The notes beneath the pieces are model-generated. The model saw nothing but the letters and a program-made list of their open reading frames with translations, did no database searches and was not told where the DNA came from. From the NCBI RefSeq assembly GCF_016808335.1, contig NC_053153.1, positions 19,975,033 through 20,039,032 of the forward strand: a stretch of DNA of 64,000 bases, written 5' to 3'. Each line of letters begins with the position of its first letter. The stretch's first letter is position 1. Made by a program: the position numbers and the translations under genes. The DNA comes from Panicum virgatum. Taxonomy: Eukaryota > Streptophyta > Magnoliopsida > Poales > Poaceae. This document shows, piece after piece, positions 23,744 to 35,080 of this stretch.

Positions 23744-24463
23744 CGGTGCTGCAGAGCAAGCTGTACCCGATGTACTTCTGCGCCATGGCGTGCGGGGTCG
23801 AGCTGGCGCTCGCGGCGCATTTGCTTCTCGAGCCGAAGGCCACCAAGGTCATCTGCTTGACTTCGTGCGTGTACACGTATGATTCCAATGTTCTTGCACA
23901 GTTTCTAAAGAAATCTCTCATCCATGAATAGGTGATGTTCGAGGCCGGCGTGGGCATCGTCATCTTCATCTTCGGCGGGCCCCTCCGCCACATGTGCATC
24001 ACCGTGGAGGGCGTGTCTCTCACCCACTTCGCGCTGGTGAGCATGCCGCCGGCGACGACGGCGCTGGCTGTCCGCAACCCCTTGGCCATCGGCATCAAGC
24101 ACAACTAGCCGCTGGAGGCGGCGTACCGCTTCGACGGGCAGCAGTTCGAGCGTGTGCAGGTCGCCGACAAGGGCGACAAGCTGGGCGCCCGGAAGACGGT
24201 GGTGTACCGCCTCGCCTCAGGCTCGGAGGGCTGGGCAGTGGCGCTGGGCAACGCCGGCGAGGCGGAGTTCAAGAAGGAGAACGCGACGGGGGGTGTTCGA
24301 GGTGGAGGTGGCTGTCACCGGCAAGTTGAAGAACGCCATGGTGGCCGCCCTTGGTGCCGCGTTCTTGGCCGCCGCGGAGGCCCTCGAGGTCGGCGACAAG
24401 GTCGGCACCATAAACGACCACTCAACGTTGCCGCCGAGGAGGCAGTTCCTGGTGCTCCCTTGA
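23744..24463 (+). pseudogene. Fragment of an LEA_2 / NHL-like membrane protein
   Basis: Starts with KLYPMYFCAMACGVELALAAHLL, then a second block VMFEAGVGIVIFIFGGPLRH with a hydrophobic segment, ITVEGVSLTHFAL, ALAVRNPLAIGI, a stop at 24106, FDGQQFERVQVADKGDKLG, ARKTVVYRL, EFKKENATG, a frameshift near 24290, and FEVEVAVTGKLK. The order hydrophobic segment, then a beta-rich domain with VRNP, is typical of LEA_2/NDR1-HIN1-like proteins. Stop and frameshift show it is dead. It directly follows the bHLH fragment, with no shared function. Confidence 0.6.
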
Positions 24464-24469
24464 GCACGC

Positions 24470-24920
24470 ACGGGCACACGGCGACTGCTTGATCACGGCC
24501 CGGGCCGCCGCCAGCTCCTCCGATTCTTGTTGTCCCTCGTCGGACTTTGCTCTGGCTCTTGTTCTTGCCTTCTATTTCTGGTTCTATTCTTCGTGGAGGG
24601 AAGCCTAGTCCCTGATCTCTCTGATGGATGCAATGATTAGTCAGTTGCATCTCTGCTTTGTGGTATGCGGGTGAAAAAAATTGCATGGATTAGTGATTGC
24701 TATAGATTCATGAATTCACTTGCTACTGATTCATGTTTATTTCAGTTGAACAACTGGAACATGAAAATTTTATTTTTATTTCACTGGATATTGCTTTTCT
24801 TGAACAAAATGTGTATTCATGGGTTCTTCAATCTGTCATGAAAAATTAGAACACATCAATATTTACTTTTGATTTCGTTGGTACCATGGTGTATATTACT
24901 AAAAGAATTTATTAATTTAT
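24470..24920. other. AT-rich intergenic, no gene seen
   Basis: Low-complexity AT-rich sequence after the LEA_2 fragment. No supported feature. Confidence 0.5.
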
Positions 24921-25108
24921 ATCATGAGCAAAACCTATGTTTATGTGTTCTTCATATGGCGTACCACGGTGTAGAAGAGAGTACTACACCATGCTACAGT
25001 GGGATCAAATATATATCATGAGCAAAAACTATGTTTATGTGTTCTTCATATGTTGTACCACGGGGTAGAAGAGAGTACTACACCGTGCTACAGTGGGATC
25101 AAATATAT
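24921..25108 (+). repeat. Tandem duplication, 94-bp unit, two copies
   Basis: Units 24921-25014 and 25015-25108 share ATCATGAGCAAAA, TATGTTTATGTGTTCTTCAT and CTACAGTGGGATCAAATATA with few differences. Confidence 0.9.
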
Positions 25109-25453
25109 ATTTAGACTATATTTGGTACATCACTAAAAAGCAGTGGTACAGTTGCGTACCCTCCTTTGTACTTCGATTTGGTGAACATTATTAATGTGAT
25201 CATGATTCAATTTTAGATTTGATATTGTATTTTAAAAGTAAGATGTGTGTTCATGGATTTTTCATACGCAATATCACGGTGTATATCAAAAAATGGTATC
25301 TTGAGGTACATTCAAATAAACGTGTTATTAGTCAAAATAAAAAAATTAGAAGATGGTTGTGTGCAACGGTAGCTTTTTAAAATTTGAAATGAGTACCTCA
25401 CGGGTTGAAAATGGACTAACAGGTGATTCAGCTTTAAAAATAGATTAGCAGGG

Positions 25454-25560
25454 TGATTCGGCTTTATGTCATACGGGTGGGTGAAAAAGCAACTTTATGT
25501 CACTAGTGATTCAGCTTTATGTCGCTCCGGGGTTGGTGAAAAAGCAACTTTATGTCACCA
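25454..25560 (+). repeat. Tandem duplication, about 54-bp unit, two copies
   Basis: GATTCGGCTTTATGTC...GGTGAAAAAGCAACTTTATG is followed by GATTCAGCTTTATGTC...GGTGAAAAAGCAACTTTATG. Non-coding. Confidence 0.8.
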
Positions 25561-26015
25561 TCAGTCTGAACCTTTGCATGCTGGCAGGTGGTATACGATA
25601 AAAAAAATTCAAATACATCTCTTATACATTCACATGGGATATGAGATCACACCGTTGGTCACAAGATGGAGGGTCATGATAAGTTCCATCACAGCTGCAG
25701 GGTGTACAGATAATTTTTCGGTGCGCATTCAGACAGAACATCAAGTTTGTGCCGGTGTCCCATTCGCCTGCCGTGTTCATAAAGGCGGTCCGTGCATTCA
25801 GCCTCATGTCATGTTTAGTTCGTTTTACCTGTAAACGCAAACTTTTGTAAATAGACTTCATTTAGTACTTCAAATTAGCAAGATTCCTTTTCACTTTAAT
25901 GCGTTTACGGCTTTTTTGCGTTTACGGGGTGGGAACTAAATAGGGAGTTGAGCGACACACAGTCTTGGAGTAAAAGCTTGGAATCGTGCACTGCATCCCC
26001 CCCCCCCCAAAAAAA
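25561..26015. other. Intergenic, no gene seen
   Basis: AT-rich sequence ending in a C run and an A run just before the element at 26016. No supported feature. Confidence 0.5.
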
Positions 26016-27252
26016 GGGAAATTGGTTTGTGGCACATCCCCAAATGGTAAATTTGTGTACAGCACACTCCACTCTTTGAAATTGTGCACAGCACACTCTA
26101 TTCTTTGATTTTTGTCTCCAACACACCGCACCACATAAAAAGTCTTCTTTGCCCTTGCAAAAACCGGGCCCACCCGTCAGCTCTCTCCCTCTCCCCCCTT
26201 CCTCCTTCCCCTCTACAAGCCGCGCCCGCGCCGGTCCTCAGGTCACCCTCCTCTCCCCTCCCGGCACCTCCCCCCTTCCGCGCGGGGCCATGGCGGCCAC
26301 CTCGCTGCGCCGCGGACCTCGAGCTGCGGCGGCGCGCATGGCGAGCCGCGGCGGCGCACGCGAGGAGCGGCCGCGGGACCGAGAGCTTCGGCGGCGTGCG
26401 CGGAGCGGGCCAGCCGACCGTGAGCTCCGGCGGCTTGGGGAGGTGGCCGTCTCAGCCATCCTCTGCTCCGGCATTCGGCGCCCCTCCTCCTCCCACGCCG
26501 CCGTGCCGCCCCCGCTCCCTCCGCCGGCCCTCGTCCCTCCACCTCCTATCCCGGCGGCCATGGCACCGGCGTCCGCGCGGGCGTGGGCGGCATGCAGTGT
26601 GGACGGAGAAGACGGGCGGGCATGGGCGGCGTGCGGGCTCGCCGCCGCGGCAGCGCCCCTGCTTAGGCTCGAGCTCGTCTCGCCGCGCGCCCTGCCCTGC
26701 TGGCTGCTCCAGCTCGTCTCGGCGGCGGCAGCACCCCTTCTCCCCTCTCCCTCGGGGCGGGACGGCGCAAGCTCGAGCAGGGGCGGCGGCGGTGGAGGGC
26801 CCGCGGCGGGGCGGCCTTCGCGCGGCCTGGCGTGCGGATCGAGCTCCGGGCCCGTAGCCCATGGCACCCGGCGGGTTCCCAGTGGAGCTCCCTCCGCTGG
26901 CGAGCAGGGGCAGCCGCGGTGGCGTGGCGAGCAGGGGCGGCCGTGGTGGCGCGGCGAGCGGGGCGGACGCAGCGAGGCGGCCACGACGTGGCGGGGCAGC
27001 CGCGGCCGGGCGGATGCGGCAAGGACGGGGCAAGCACGGAGGTGAACGCCATGGCGCGGCGGGGAGGATGGGGGAGAGGGAGAGAGCTGACTGGTGGGCC
27101 CGGTTTTGTGCAAGGGCAAAGAAGACTTTTATGTGGTGCGGTGTGTTGGAGACAAAATCAAAGAATGGAGTGTGTGTTGTGCACAATTTTAAAGAGTGGA
27201 GTGTGTTGTTCACAAATTCACCATTTGGGGATGTGCCACAGACCAATTTCCC
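26016..27252. mobile_element. Pack-MULE-like element with long inverted ends and GC-rich cargo
   Basis: The left end GGGAAATTGGTTTGTGGCAC and the complement of the right end GGGAAATTGGTCTGTGGCAC form inverted repeats that extend about 175 bases, through CACTCCACTCTTTGAAATT and AAAGTCTTCTTTGCCCTTG. Both flanks have a run of seven A, compatible with but not proof of a 9-bp duplication. The middle (about 26200-27070) is extremely GC-rich and open in several frames on both strands, such as 26238-27119 minus. No domain is recognised. Long TIRs around captured GC-rich sequence are typical of Pack-MULEs, but a captured gene is not proven. Confidence 0.7.
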
Positions 27253-27372
27253 AAAAAAATGCAACTGCATGCAAGTCCTAGACGCTAGGCTGCACTGGTA
27301 CTGACGAGTATTCAATCCTCTGAGTACTACAGTTTCGATCGATCCCGGAGTCAAACACAGTGGTAGCTTACA

Positions 27373-29936
27373 TTTAACACCTGGCTCGCGGACAGTCCGC
27401 TCGGGGCCGGTGGACAGTCCGCCAGGCATCGCCTAGATATTTATCTGGATGGATGTGGGACCTATTTGTCAGTTCTCTCTTTCCTCCTCACTTCGTCTAG
27501 AGCCGAGCAGGAGCTCGAGCGCTCGCGCCGTCGTCGCCTTTTCCATCGATCTCCCTCCTCCGGCCACCAAACCTCGATTCCTCATGCGGGAACCTTCCTC
27601 GGCACCTCCTCCACCTTCCCAAACCCCTAGACCAGGCTTCTTACGGCCGGAATCAGCCCGCGCCACTGCCCGACACCATTGGAGGTGCTTGAAGCTTGCT
27701 CCACCGTCGATCCGTCCCTCCGGTCGTCCTCCGCTCGAACCGACCGCGGGAATGGATTCGTGGTGAGTTCCTTGTGCTCCCCGGTCTTTTTCCCCTTCCG
27801 CGGTGTGTCGACGGTGACGGTACACGGCCGCCGCCATCGCCGCCGCACTTGCTGTCGCCTGTGGCGCGGGTCAGAAATTATGCATCGCGGACGGTCCGCC
27901 TGGGAGGTGCGGACAGTCCGCCGGTCAGATTAGGTTTCGTCCAGAGACGATGTTGTCTCTGGTAGTTTAGCAGAATTGACTGCGGACAGTCCGCTATAGG
28001 GGAGCGGACGGTCCGCCGTTGAAATATGAAGTTTGTCCAGAGACGATGTCTCTGGTGGGGGGTTCGCAGGATTGAACTACGGACAGTCCGCCACTAGGGC
28101 GCGGACAGTCCGCAGTAGAGTCTAGGTTTTTGTCCAGAGACGTTGCCGTCTCTGGTGGATTGAATACGTGAACTGCGGACGGTCCGCCAACGGTGGCCGG
28201 ACAGTCCGCAGGTAGAATTAGAAATTGTTCCAGAGACGTTGCTGTCTCTGGTGGGTCGGTAGAATAGTACGGCGGACGGTCCGCCACTTGGGCGCGGACA
28301 GTCCGCAGGGCTTTCCAGTTAAAGTAAATTAGTTACATCATAGAGCTGCACTCATTTATTTCATATGTATACGTGTAGCATCCGCAGCTGAGGGCGCTGT
28401 CTTTGTGGTGATTGCGGCACCGCAGGAGCAGCCGACGCAAGCCCAGGAGGAGAGGTGTGAGCACCCGGCCCAAGGCCCGTCTGACCCCAGCTCTGTGCAG
28501 CAGCCCGAAGGCAAGCCCCGGTGCACATCCTATTAATTTAAATTATGACACCTATATATGTATTTATTACTTATGCATTACGTGTAGGAGTTGTTTGAAA
28601 CCCTAGTTGCATGAACCCTAGGTGTCATTGAGTTGTACTAGTATATATAGGACGTTAGCAATGCTATGCTAGATAGGGTTCGGTAGAAGTCGAGTAATTC
28701 TTGGTTACTCGCGAGATGTAGGATGGTTGTAGGTTTCCAGATATGAGTGCTAATTTTGGATGAAAGTCTTGGAATGAAAGAAAGAATAGAATCTGAGACC
28801 GGGCGGGAGAAGTGTAGTTCCGCCTGTGTCGGTTAAGGACCGAGTCGTTGTTGGCCCTGCTGATCATGTTTGAACTGTACTAACCGCATGCCGGGAGTAA
28901 GAAGGTAGTCGAAACCGGTAAGCCGAGTACTGCCTTGCTTCGGAAGTACAGAACTTCTACCCACCCCTTAGGGCAGTCGAGTGCCGCGGAGAATTGGGAT
29001 GCATATGTTTACTTTTGGTGGTCTCTCGTAGGGCTGGGTTGACTATATGCAGGTGGGGCAGTTCTGTAGTTCGAGGCGGGGAGGGGAATGGTTGGTTTGT
29101 ATTGTCCGATGGGGCTAATGCGTGCCGTGTTGGTTAGGTCCACCTTGCAAGGTTAAATCAAATTGATTCGCCGTCAGTCGTTCTCGGATATGAGCACCTT
29201 GGTCACTGCGTCGCAGCGTAGTGTTGTGATGGAAACATTGGTTATATCCATATTGATGAACATCTGAAATATTATTTATCGTTCCAATATGTTTGCTCTA
29301 GATTTGGTTATGCAAATATTAGACTATAATAATTCATATAGAACTTGGGCTAAAATAAGGAAAGTGAGGAATTATTTTAGTCGCTGTTTTCTGCAAATAA
29401 CCACCAGCCAAAAGCCTTGCATGTCTAGATATGTGGGCTAAGTTATACCCACTGGTCGGGTAAGCCTTGCTGAGTATTAGTATACTCAGGGTTTGTTGCC
29501 ACAATTATTTCAGGACACGCAGACGTAGACTTCTGTCCCTGCTGCGCTAAGTTCATCCGCCGTGATGCAGAGGGATGGGAGGTGGTGGAGCCAGATGTCT
29601 AGATAGGGATCTCCCTAGGGCACACTTTGTTAGTTGTAGCCCCCTTTCCTCTAGTTGAATCAGGGTTTCAGTAATGCAAAGTTGTAAATTATGTATTTAT
29701 TCAAACTTGGTTTGTAAAAACATAAGATAAAGTCTTATGTATACTTGTTGTATTTTCAAATATGTGTCGTGTTTGTACCATCTGCGCCCACCCTCGCGTG
29801 GGACTATCGGTGATGTTTCGATCGGGACGTGGGTTGAGAAAGGATCGCCAAATTAAGCCGTTAAGCTAATGAGCCCGATGTATTCAAATGACGGCCATTA
29901 CGCTTAATTAGAGTTTAATTTGGCGGTTCCGTCACA
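27373..29936 (+). repeat. 5' LTR of element B
   Basis: 2564 bp; starts TTTAACACCT, where the usual TG is mutated to TT, and ends CCGTCACA. It contains repeated GCGGACAGTCCGC / GCGGACGGTCCGC palindromes (for example near 27389, 27890, 27980, 28000, 28080, 28175 and 28270), alternating with CCAGAGACG...GTCTCTGG hairpins in roughly 95-bp units, and a conserved proline/glutamine-rich frame near 28386-28534. Confidence 0.95.
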
Positions 29937-29938
29937 GC

Positions 29939-29951
29939 TGGTATCAGAGCC
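29939..29951 (+). other. Primer binding site of element B
   Basis: TGGTATCAGAGCC, identical to that of element A, fits initiator tRNA-Met as primer. Confidence 0.92.
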
Positions 29952-30596
29952 GAAACGCACTGAGGGTGGTACGGGCATGACTAGTTTCAAAGTTGTTCAA
30001 AAGTATAAAAATTTTATTAGAAAGAACGTAGGGCGAGCATGCATCTCGTTTTATAGTGTTTTTGAGATTTTTCCATAGAAGTGATGGGGGGTGAGTTTAA
30101 GGTCTTAAGGACTTTTGTAGGTGACGTTCGGGTCGTAAGGTTTTATAGACGCGGCGCGAATGGGTTGTGAAAGCGTGTCGGTCGAACCGGAGAACACGGT
30201 CGGGCAGTTCAAATGTGTTGCGCGGACAGTCCGGTTGTGACAAGCGGACGGTCCGCCGGACATTAAGGAAAATTTACCAGAACCAGTTGAAACTGAGTTG
30301 GGTTGACATTGGGTATAGCGGACAGTCCGCAGAATCTCAACGGACGGTCCGGTCAGCTTTAATTTTGGTAAAGCGGACGGTCCGCCCATGTGCTGCGGAC
30401 GGTTCGCCATACCATTTTCGGCTGGACCAAGGCAGATTGGTTAGACCAACTGGTTGCGCCAATCGATCGCCCCCGCCTGCAAGCATCATACAGAATTGTT
30501 TTGAAACTGTACATTCTGCATTGTGCCATGAATAGAAAGGATTAGTTACTATTGGTTTTGGTTTCAATTTATCTGAATGATGGAACTAACCCAATC
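29952..30596 (+). other. Untranslated leader of element B
   Basis: Non-coding leader with six more GCGGACNGTCCGC-type palindromes (about 30220-30410), the same motif as in the LTRs. Confidence 0.75.
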
Positions 30597-33500
30597 ATGG
30601 TTGAATGCAGAATGGGAGAACCACCAAACCCTCCTGAGTTGGCCCAGGCCATCGCGGCCATGCTCACTGGGCGCGATGAGCAGACGGCACTCCTCCGTGA
30701 GCTTGTGGCACAGGGCAGAGCACCGCGGCCTGAGCATCACCACCAGCCGCCTGCTCCTGGATATCCAGAGTTCCTGGCTACTCAACCACCGCTCTTCCAT
30801 AAGGCGGATGAACCACTGGAGGCAGACAGCTGGCTTCGGACTATCGAGTCCAAATTCACCATGCACCCATACAATGATGGAGACAAGGCAAGATTTGCCG
30901 CTTAGCAGCTTAGGGGCCCATCACGCACATGGTGGGACAATCATGTGGCAATGTTCCCCGCGGACAGCCGGTTCACTTGGGCATAGTTCAAGGAAGCCTT
31001 CAGGGCACATCACATTCCAGCGGGAGTGATTAGAAGGAAGCTCACAGAGTTCTTGGCCCTGAAGCAGGGCAATAACAGTGTGCTACAGTATTCCTAGGCC
31101 TTCAACACACTGGCACAGTATGCGGGGTACCATGTAGACACCGATGAGAAGAAGCAAGCTTGCTTCAGGCAGGGGCTCAGTAGTAAGCTCCAGGATCGCT
31201 TGGCAATGGTCAAGTTTGACAGTTTCAGTGAGCTGGTCAATGGGGCTATCATACAGGAGGACGCCCACCTAGCCCACAAGGCAGAAAAGAAGAGAAAGGC
31301 ACCGGCAGCGGGATCTTCTCGCAGTGCCCCTCAGAGGTTTCACTTGGTGCAGTCAGGCCCGCAGCAAGCCCCCTTTCAGCACCAGCCACAGCAGCAGTGG
31401 GGATACAGGCCCCCTCAGTACACTCAGCCACAGGGGACAGTCAGGCCTCCTGCTCCTCAGCAGAATGAGCAGAAGGTCTGGGTGCAGCAGCCGGGGGTGC
31501 GCCCCAATTTGTTCCCTTGTTATAACTGTGGGCAATCAGGACACTTCGCCCGTAACTGTCCAATGCCACCTAAGCAAGGCCAGCAGTCGAGCCAGCAGAA
31601 CCAGAAGCTGCAAGTGGCTCACTTCAAGCCGGGGCAGGTGCACTACACTACCCTTGAGGATATTCCTGAGGGAGCACTAGTGATGTCGGGTACGTTCTCT
31701 ATTAACGGACATCCCATTACTGTACTATTTGATTCTGGGGCATCTCACACATTTATTAGCAAGGAATGTGTAAGCCGACTGGGATTAGAAGTGGAGAACA
31801 TATCCAGGCCATATAATATTCACTCACCCGGGGGACACTTGATTACTAATCAAGTGTTAGACTAGTACCTTTGCAGTTACAGGGAAAGATTTTTGCCACC
31901 CAATTTATAATGTTGCCATCCTAGAAGCTGGATATTATTCTTGGCATGAATTGGATGGGAGTTCACAGAGTCGTTCTTGACACTGTTTCTCAATCTGTGC
32001 ACATCAACTCTCCTATTCATGGTTCGATGGCCTTAAGTCTTATGAACTCCACTCCGTTGGTCCATGCGGTGCATCACGCCGAGGGTAAGAAGCTATAAGA
32101 CATACCAGTGGTATGTGAATACCCGGATGTTTTTCCGGAGGAATTGCCGGGCATGCCACCTGACCGTGCTGTGGAGTTTGCTATTGAACTGCAACCGGGC
32201 ACGGCGCCAATCTCCAGGAGGCCATATCGGATGCCACCTAATGAATTAGCAGAGTTAAAGAAACAATTACAAAAACTGCTTGATAAAGGTTATATCCATC
32301 CTATCACGTCACCTTGGGGCTGTCCTGCACTCTTTGTGAAAAAGAAAGATGAAAGCCTCAGGTTGTGTGTGGACTATAGACTTCTGAATGCCGTCACAAT
32401 CAAAAATAAATATCCCCTTCCCCGGATCGATATTCTGTTTGATCAGCTATTCGGGGCTAAAGTATTTTCCAAGATTGATCTCCGCTCTGGCTATTATCAG
32501 ATAAAGATTAGAGCTGAGGATATTCCCAAGACAACTTTTTCCACCAGATACGGACTTTTTGAATATCTGGTCATGTCTTTCGGGGTAACGAATGCCCCTG
32601 CTGATTTCATGTATCTCATGAACTCGGTGTTCATGCCCGAGCTAGATAAGTTCGTTGTGATTTTCATTGATGACATTCTGATATTTTCCATGGATGAAGA
32701 AGAGCATGCAGAACATCTCCGCATTGTGCTTCAGCGCCTGCGGGAGCACAAGCTGTATGCCAAATTCAGTAAATGTGATTTCTGGCTCAAGGAAGTCCAG
32801 TTCTTGGGCCACATCATCTCAGACAAGGGGATTTTTGTTGATCCTAACAAGATTCAGGATGGCCTGAATTGGAAGACTCCAGAGTCTGTTTCAGAGATCC
32901 GGAGTTTCCTTGGGCTAGCAGGCTATTATCGCCGGTTTGTACCGGAGTTCTCAAAAATTGCTAGGCCCATGACTGAGTTACTCAAGAAAGTGGTGAGATT
33001 TAGTTGGGACGACAAATGCGAGCAGGCCTTCCAGACATTGAGAAAGCTTCTGACGTCTGCCCCTGTCCTCGCTCAGCCAGATATTACCCGGCCTTTTGAT
33101 GTGTACTGTGATGCATCAGGTACGGGCCTAGGCTGCATCCTTATGCAGGACCAGCGAGTGATTGCTTATGCCTCCAGAGCCCTCAGATGACATGAGGAGA
33201 ATTATGCCACTCAAGATCTGGAGCTGGCAGCAGTAGTACATGCATTAAAGATCTAGCGCCATTATCTTCTGGGCAATCCTGTTCACATATACTCGGACCA
33301 CAAGAGTCTTAAGTATATTTTTACCCAGAGTGAGCTCAATTTACGCCAGAGGTGGTGGTTGGAGTTGATAAAGGATTATGATTTGGAGATTCATTATCAC
33401 CCGGGCAAGGCAAATGTTGTTGCTGATGCATTGAGTCGCAAGGCAAGTTGCAACTGCGTCTCAGCTACAGTTTTGCATGAAACCTTGTGTCAAGAAATGG

Positions 33501-35077
33501 AGAAGATGAATTTGGCTATTGTAGCTGAGGGTACTCTTGCTAACATTGTTCTCACTCCAACTCTTCGAGATCAAGTTATTGCGGCTCAGAAAGGCAATAT
33601 TGGCATGGAAAAGATTAGGCAAAGGCTCAGAGAAAATGACCCTCGAGTGGCATGTTTCCATTTAGATGGCGAGTGTGTTTTATGGTTTAAGAACCGGCTG
33701 GTGGTGCCTAAGGATTTAGAACTCTGGAAACAAATTCTTGATGAGGCTCAGCTTTCTAGGTATTCCATTCACCCGGGCAGTAACAAAATGTATCAAGATC
33801 TCAGACATCGATTCTGGTAGACTAGGATGAAACGTGAGGTCGCCAAATATGTGTCTGAGTGTGATATCTGTCGATGGGTCAAGGCAAGTCATCTCAGACC
33901 TGCTGGTATGCTACAACCGTTGGATATCCCTTCGTGGAAGTGGGAGGATATTAGTATGGACTTCATTGTGGGTTTGCCTCCCACGTCAAAGGGATATTAT
34001 TCTATTTGGGTTATCGTTGACCGTCTCACTAAGTCCGCCCATTTTCTTCCAGTCAAGACACGTTATTCATCTCATCAATATGCTGAGATATATATGGCGC
34101 GGATTGTGAGTCTTCATGGAGTACCCAAGACAATTATTTCCGACAGAGGCTCACAGTTTGTTGCCCGTTTCTGGGAACAGTTGCATGCATCTCTAGGTAC
34201 TCAGCTTATTCGCAGCTCAGCCTATCATCCCCAGACCGATGGTCAAACTAAGTGGATCAATCAAGTTCTGGAGGATATGCTTAGAGCCTGTGTGCTCTCT
34301 TATAGCAAGAAATGGGATGAATGCCTACCTCTAGCGGAATTCTCTTATAACAACAGTTATCAGGAAAGCATCAAAATGGCTCCTTTTGAGGCGTTGTATG
34401 GGCGGAGGTGCAGAACTCCAGTGAATTGGTCAGAAGCCGGAGAAAGAAGTGTGTTCGGCCCTGAGATGGTCAGTGAGGCAGAAGAACAAGTCCGATTCAT
34501 ACAGGAGAATTTGAAAATAGCCCAGTCTCGACAGAAAAGTTATGCGGACAAGAAACGTCAATCCGTCACATTCCAAGTGGGAGACCATGTATATTTGAGG
34601 GTATCTCCAATGAAAGGAGTCCAGTGATTCGGAGTGAAGGGAAAGCTCGCCCCTCGCTATGTTGGGCCTTTTCCTATCATTGAGCGATGTGGGCCGGTAG
34701 CATATCGCCTGGAACTTCCTGCCCAAATATCCGCGGTTCACAATATTTTTCATGTCTCTCAGCTCCGGAAATGCCTCCGTGTTCCAGAAAAGGTGATTGA
34801 TATAGAAAAATTGCAACTGGAGCCCGATCTTGTCTATCCGGAGTATCCAATCAAAATTGAGGATCACAAGACTAGGGTCACTCGGAATCAGACCAGTGAC
34901 TTCTATAAGGTGCAATGGAGCAATCACTCCGAGCGGGAAGCTACTTGGGAGACGGAAGAATTTGTTCGGACTAAATGTCCGGAATTGCTACAAGCCAATC
35001 GAGGTACATGCCAATTTCTAACTCTCCCTTTTTTGCCATTCATTAAATCTCGGGGCGAGATTTCTTTTAGGGGGTAG
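30597..35077 (+). pseudogene. gag-pol of chromovirus-type Ty3/gypsy element B, decayed
   Basis: Same domain order as element A but better preserved. Gag core at about 30800-31290; an intact CCHC knuckle CYNCGQSGHFARNC (about 31519-31560); protease LFDSGASHTFIS (about 31728); reverse transcriptase with FIDDIL (about 32664) inside an open stretch 32108-33190; RNase H DVYCDASG; integrase HHCC (33760-33880) and DDE region (33955-34250); chromodomain-like tail YKVQWSNHSEREATWETEEF (about 34905-34965). Stops lie at 30903, 30984, 31095, 31922, 32096, 33188, 33254, 33818 and 34625, and one base is lost near 31850. The ATG at 30597 is chosen by alignment with element A. Most stops are C-to-T or G-to-A changes. 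Confidence 0.95.
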
Positions 35078-35080
35078 GAT
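35069..35080 (+). other. Polypurine tract of element B
   Basis: AGGGGGTAGGAT lies just before the 3' LTR, the expected plus-strand primer. Confidence 0.75.

Noticed and set aside
27880..28310. Regular repeats with spacers resembling a CRISPR array
   Set aside because: They are palindrome units in a plant retrotransposon LTR, repeated in the other LTR; eukaryotic context.
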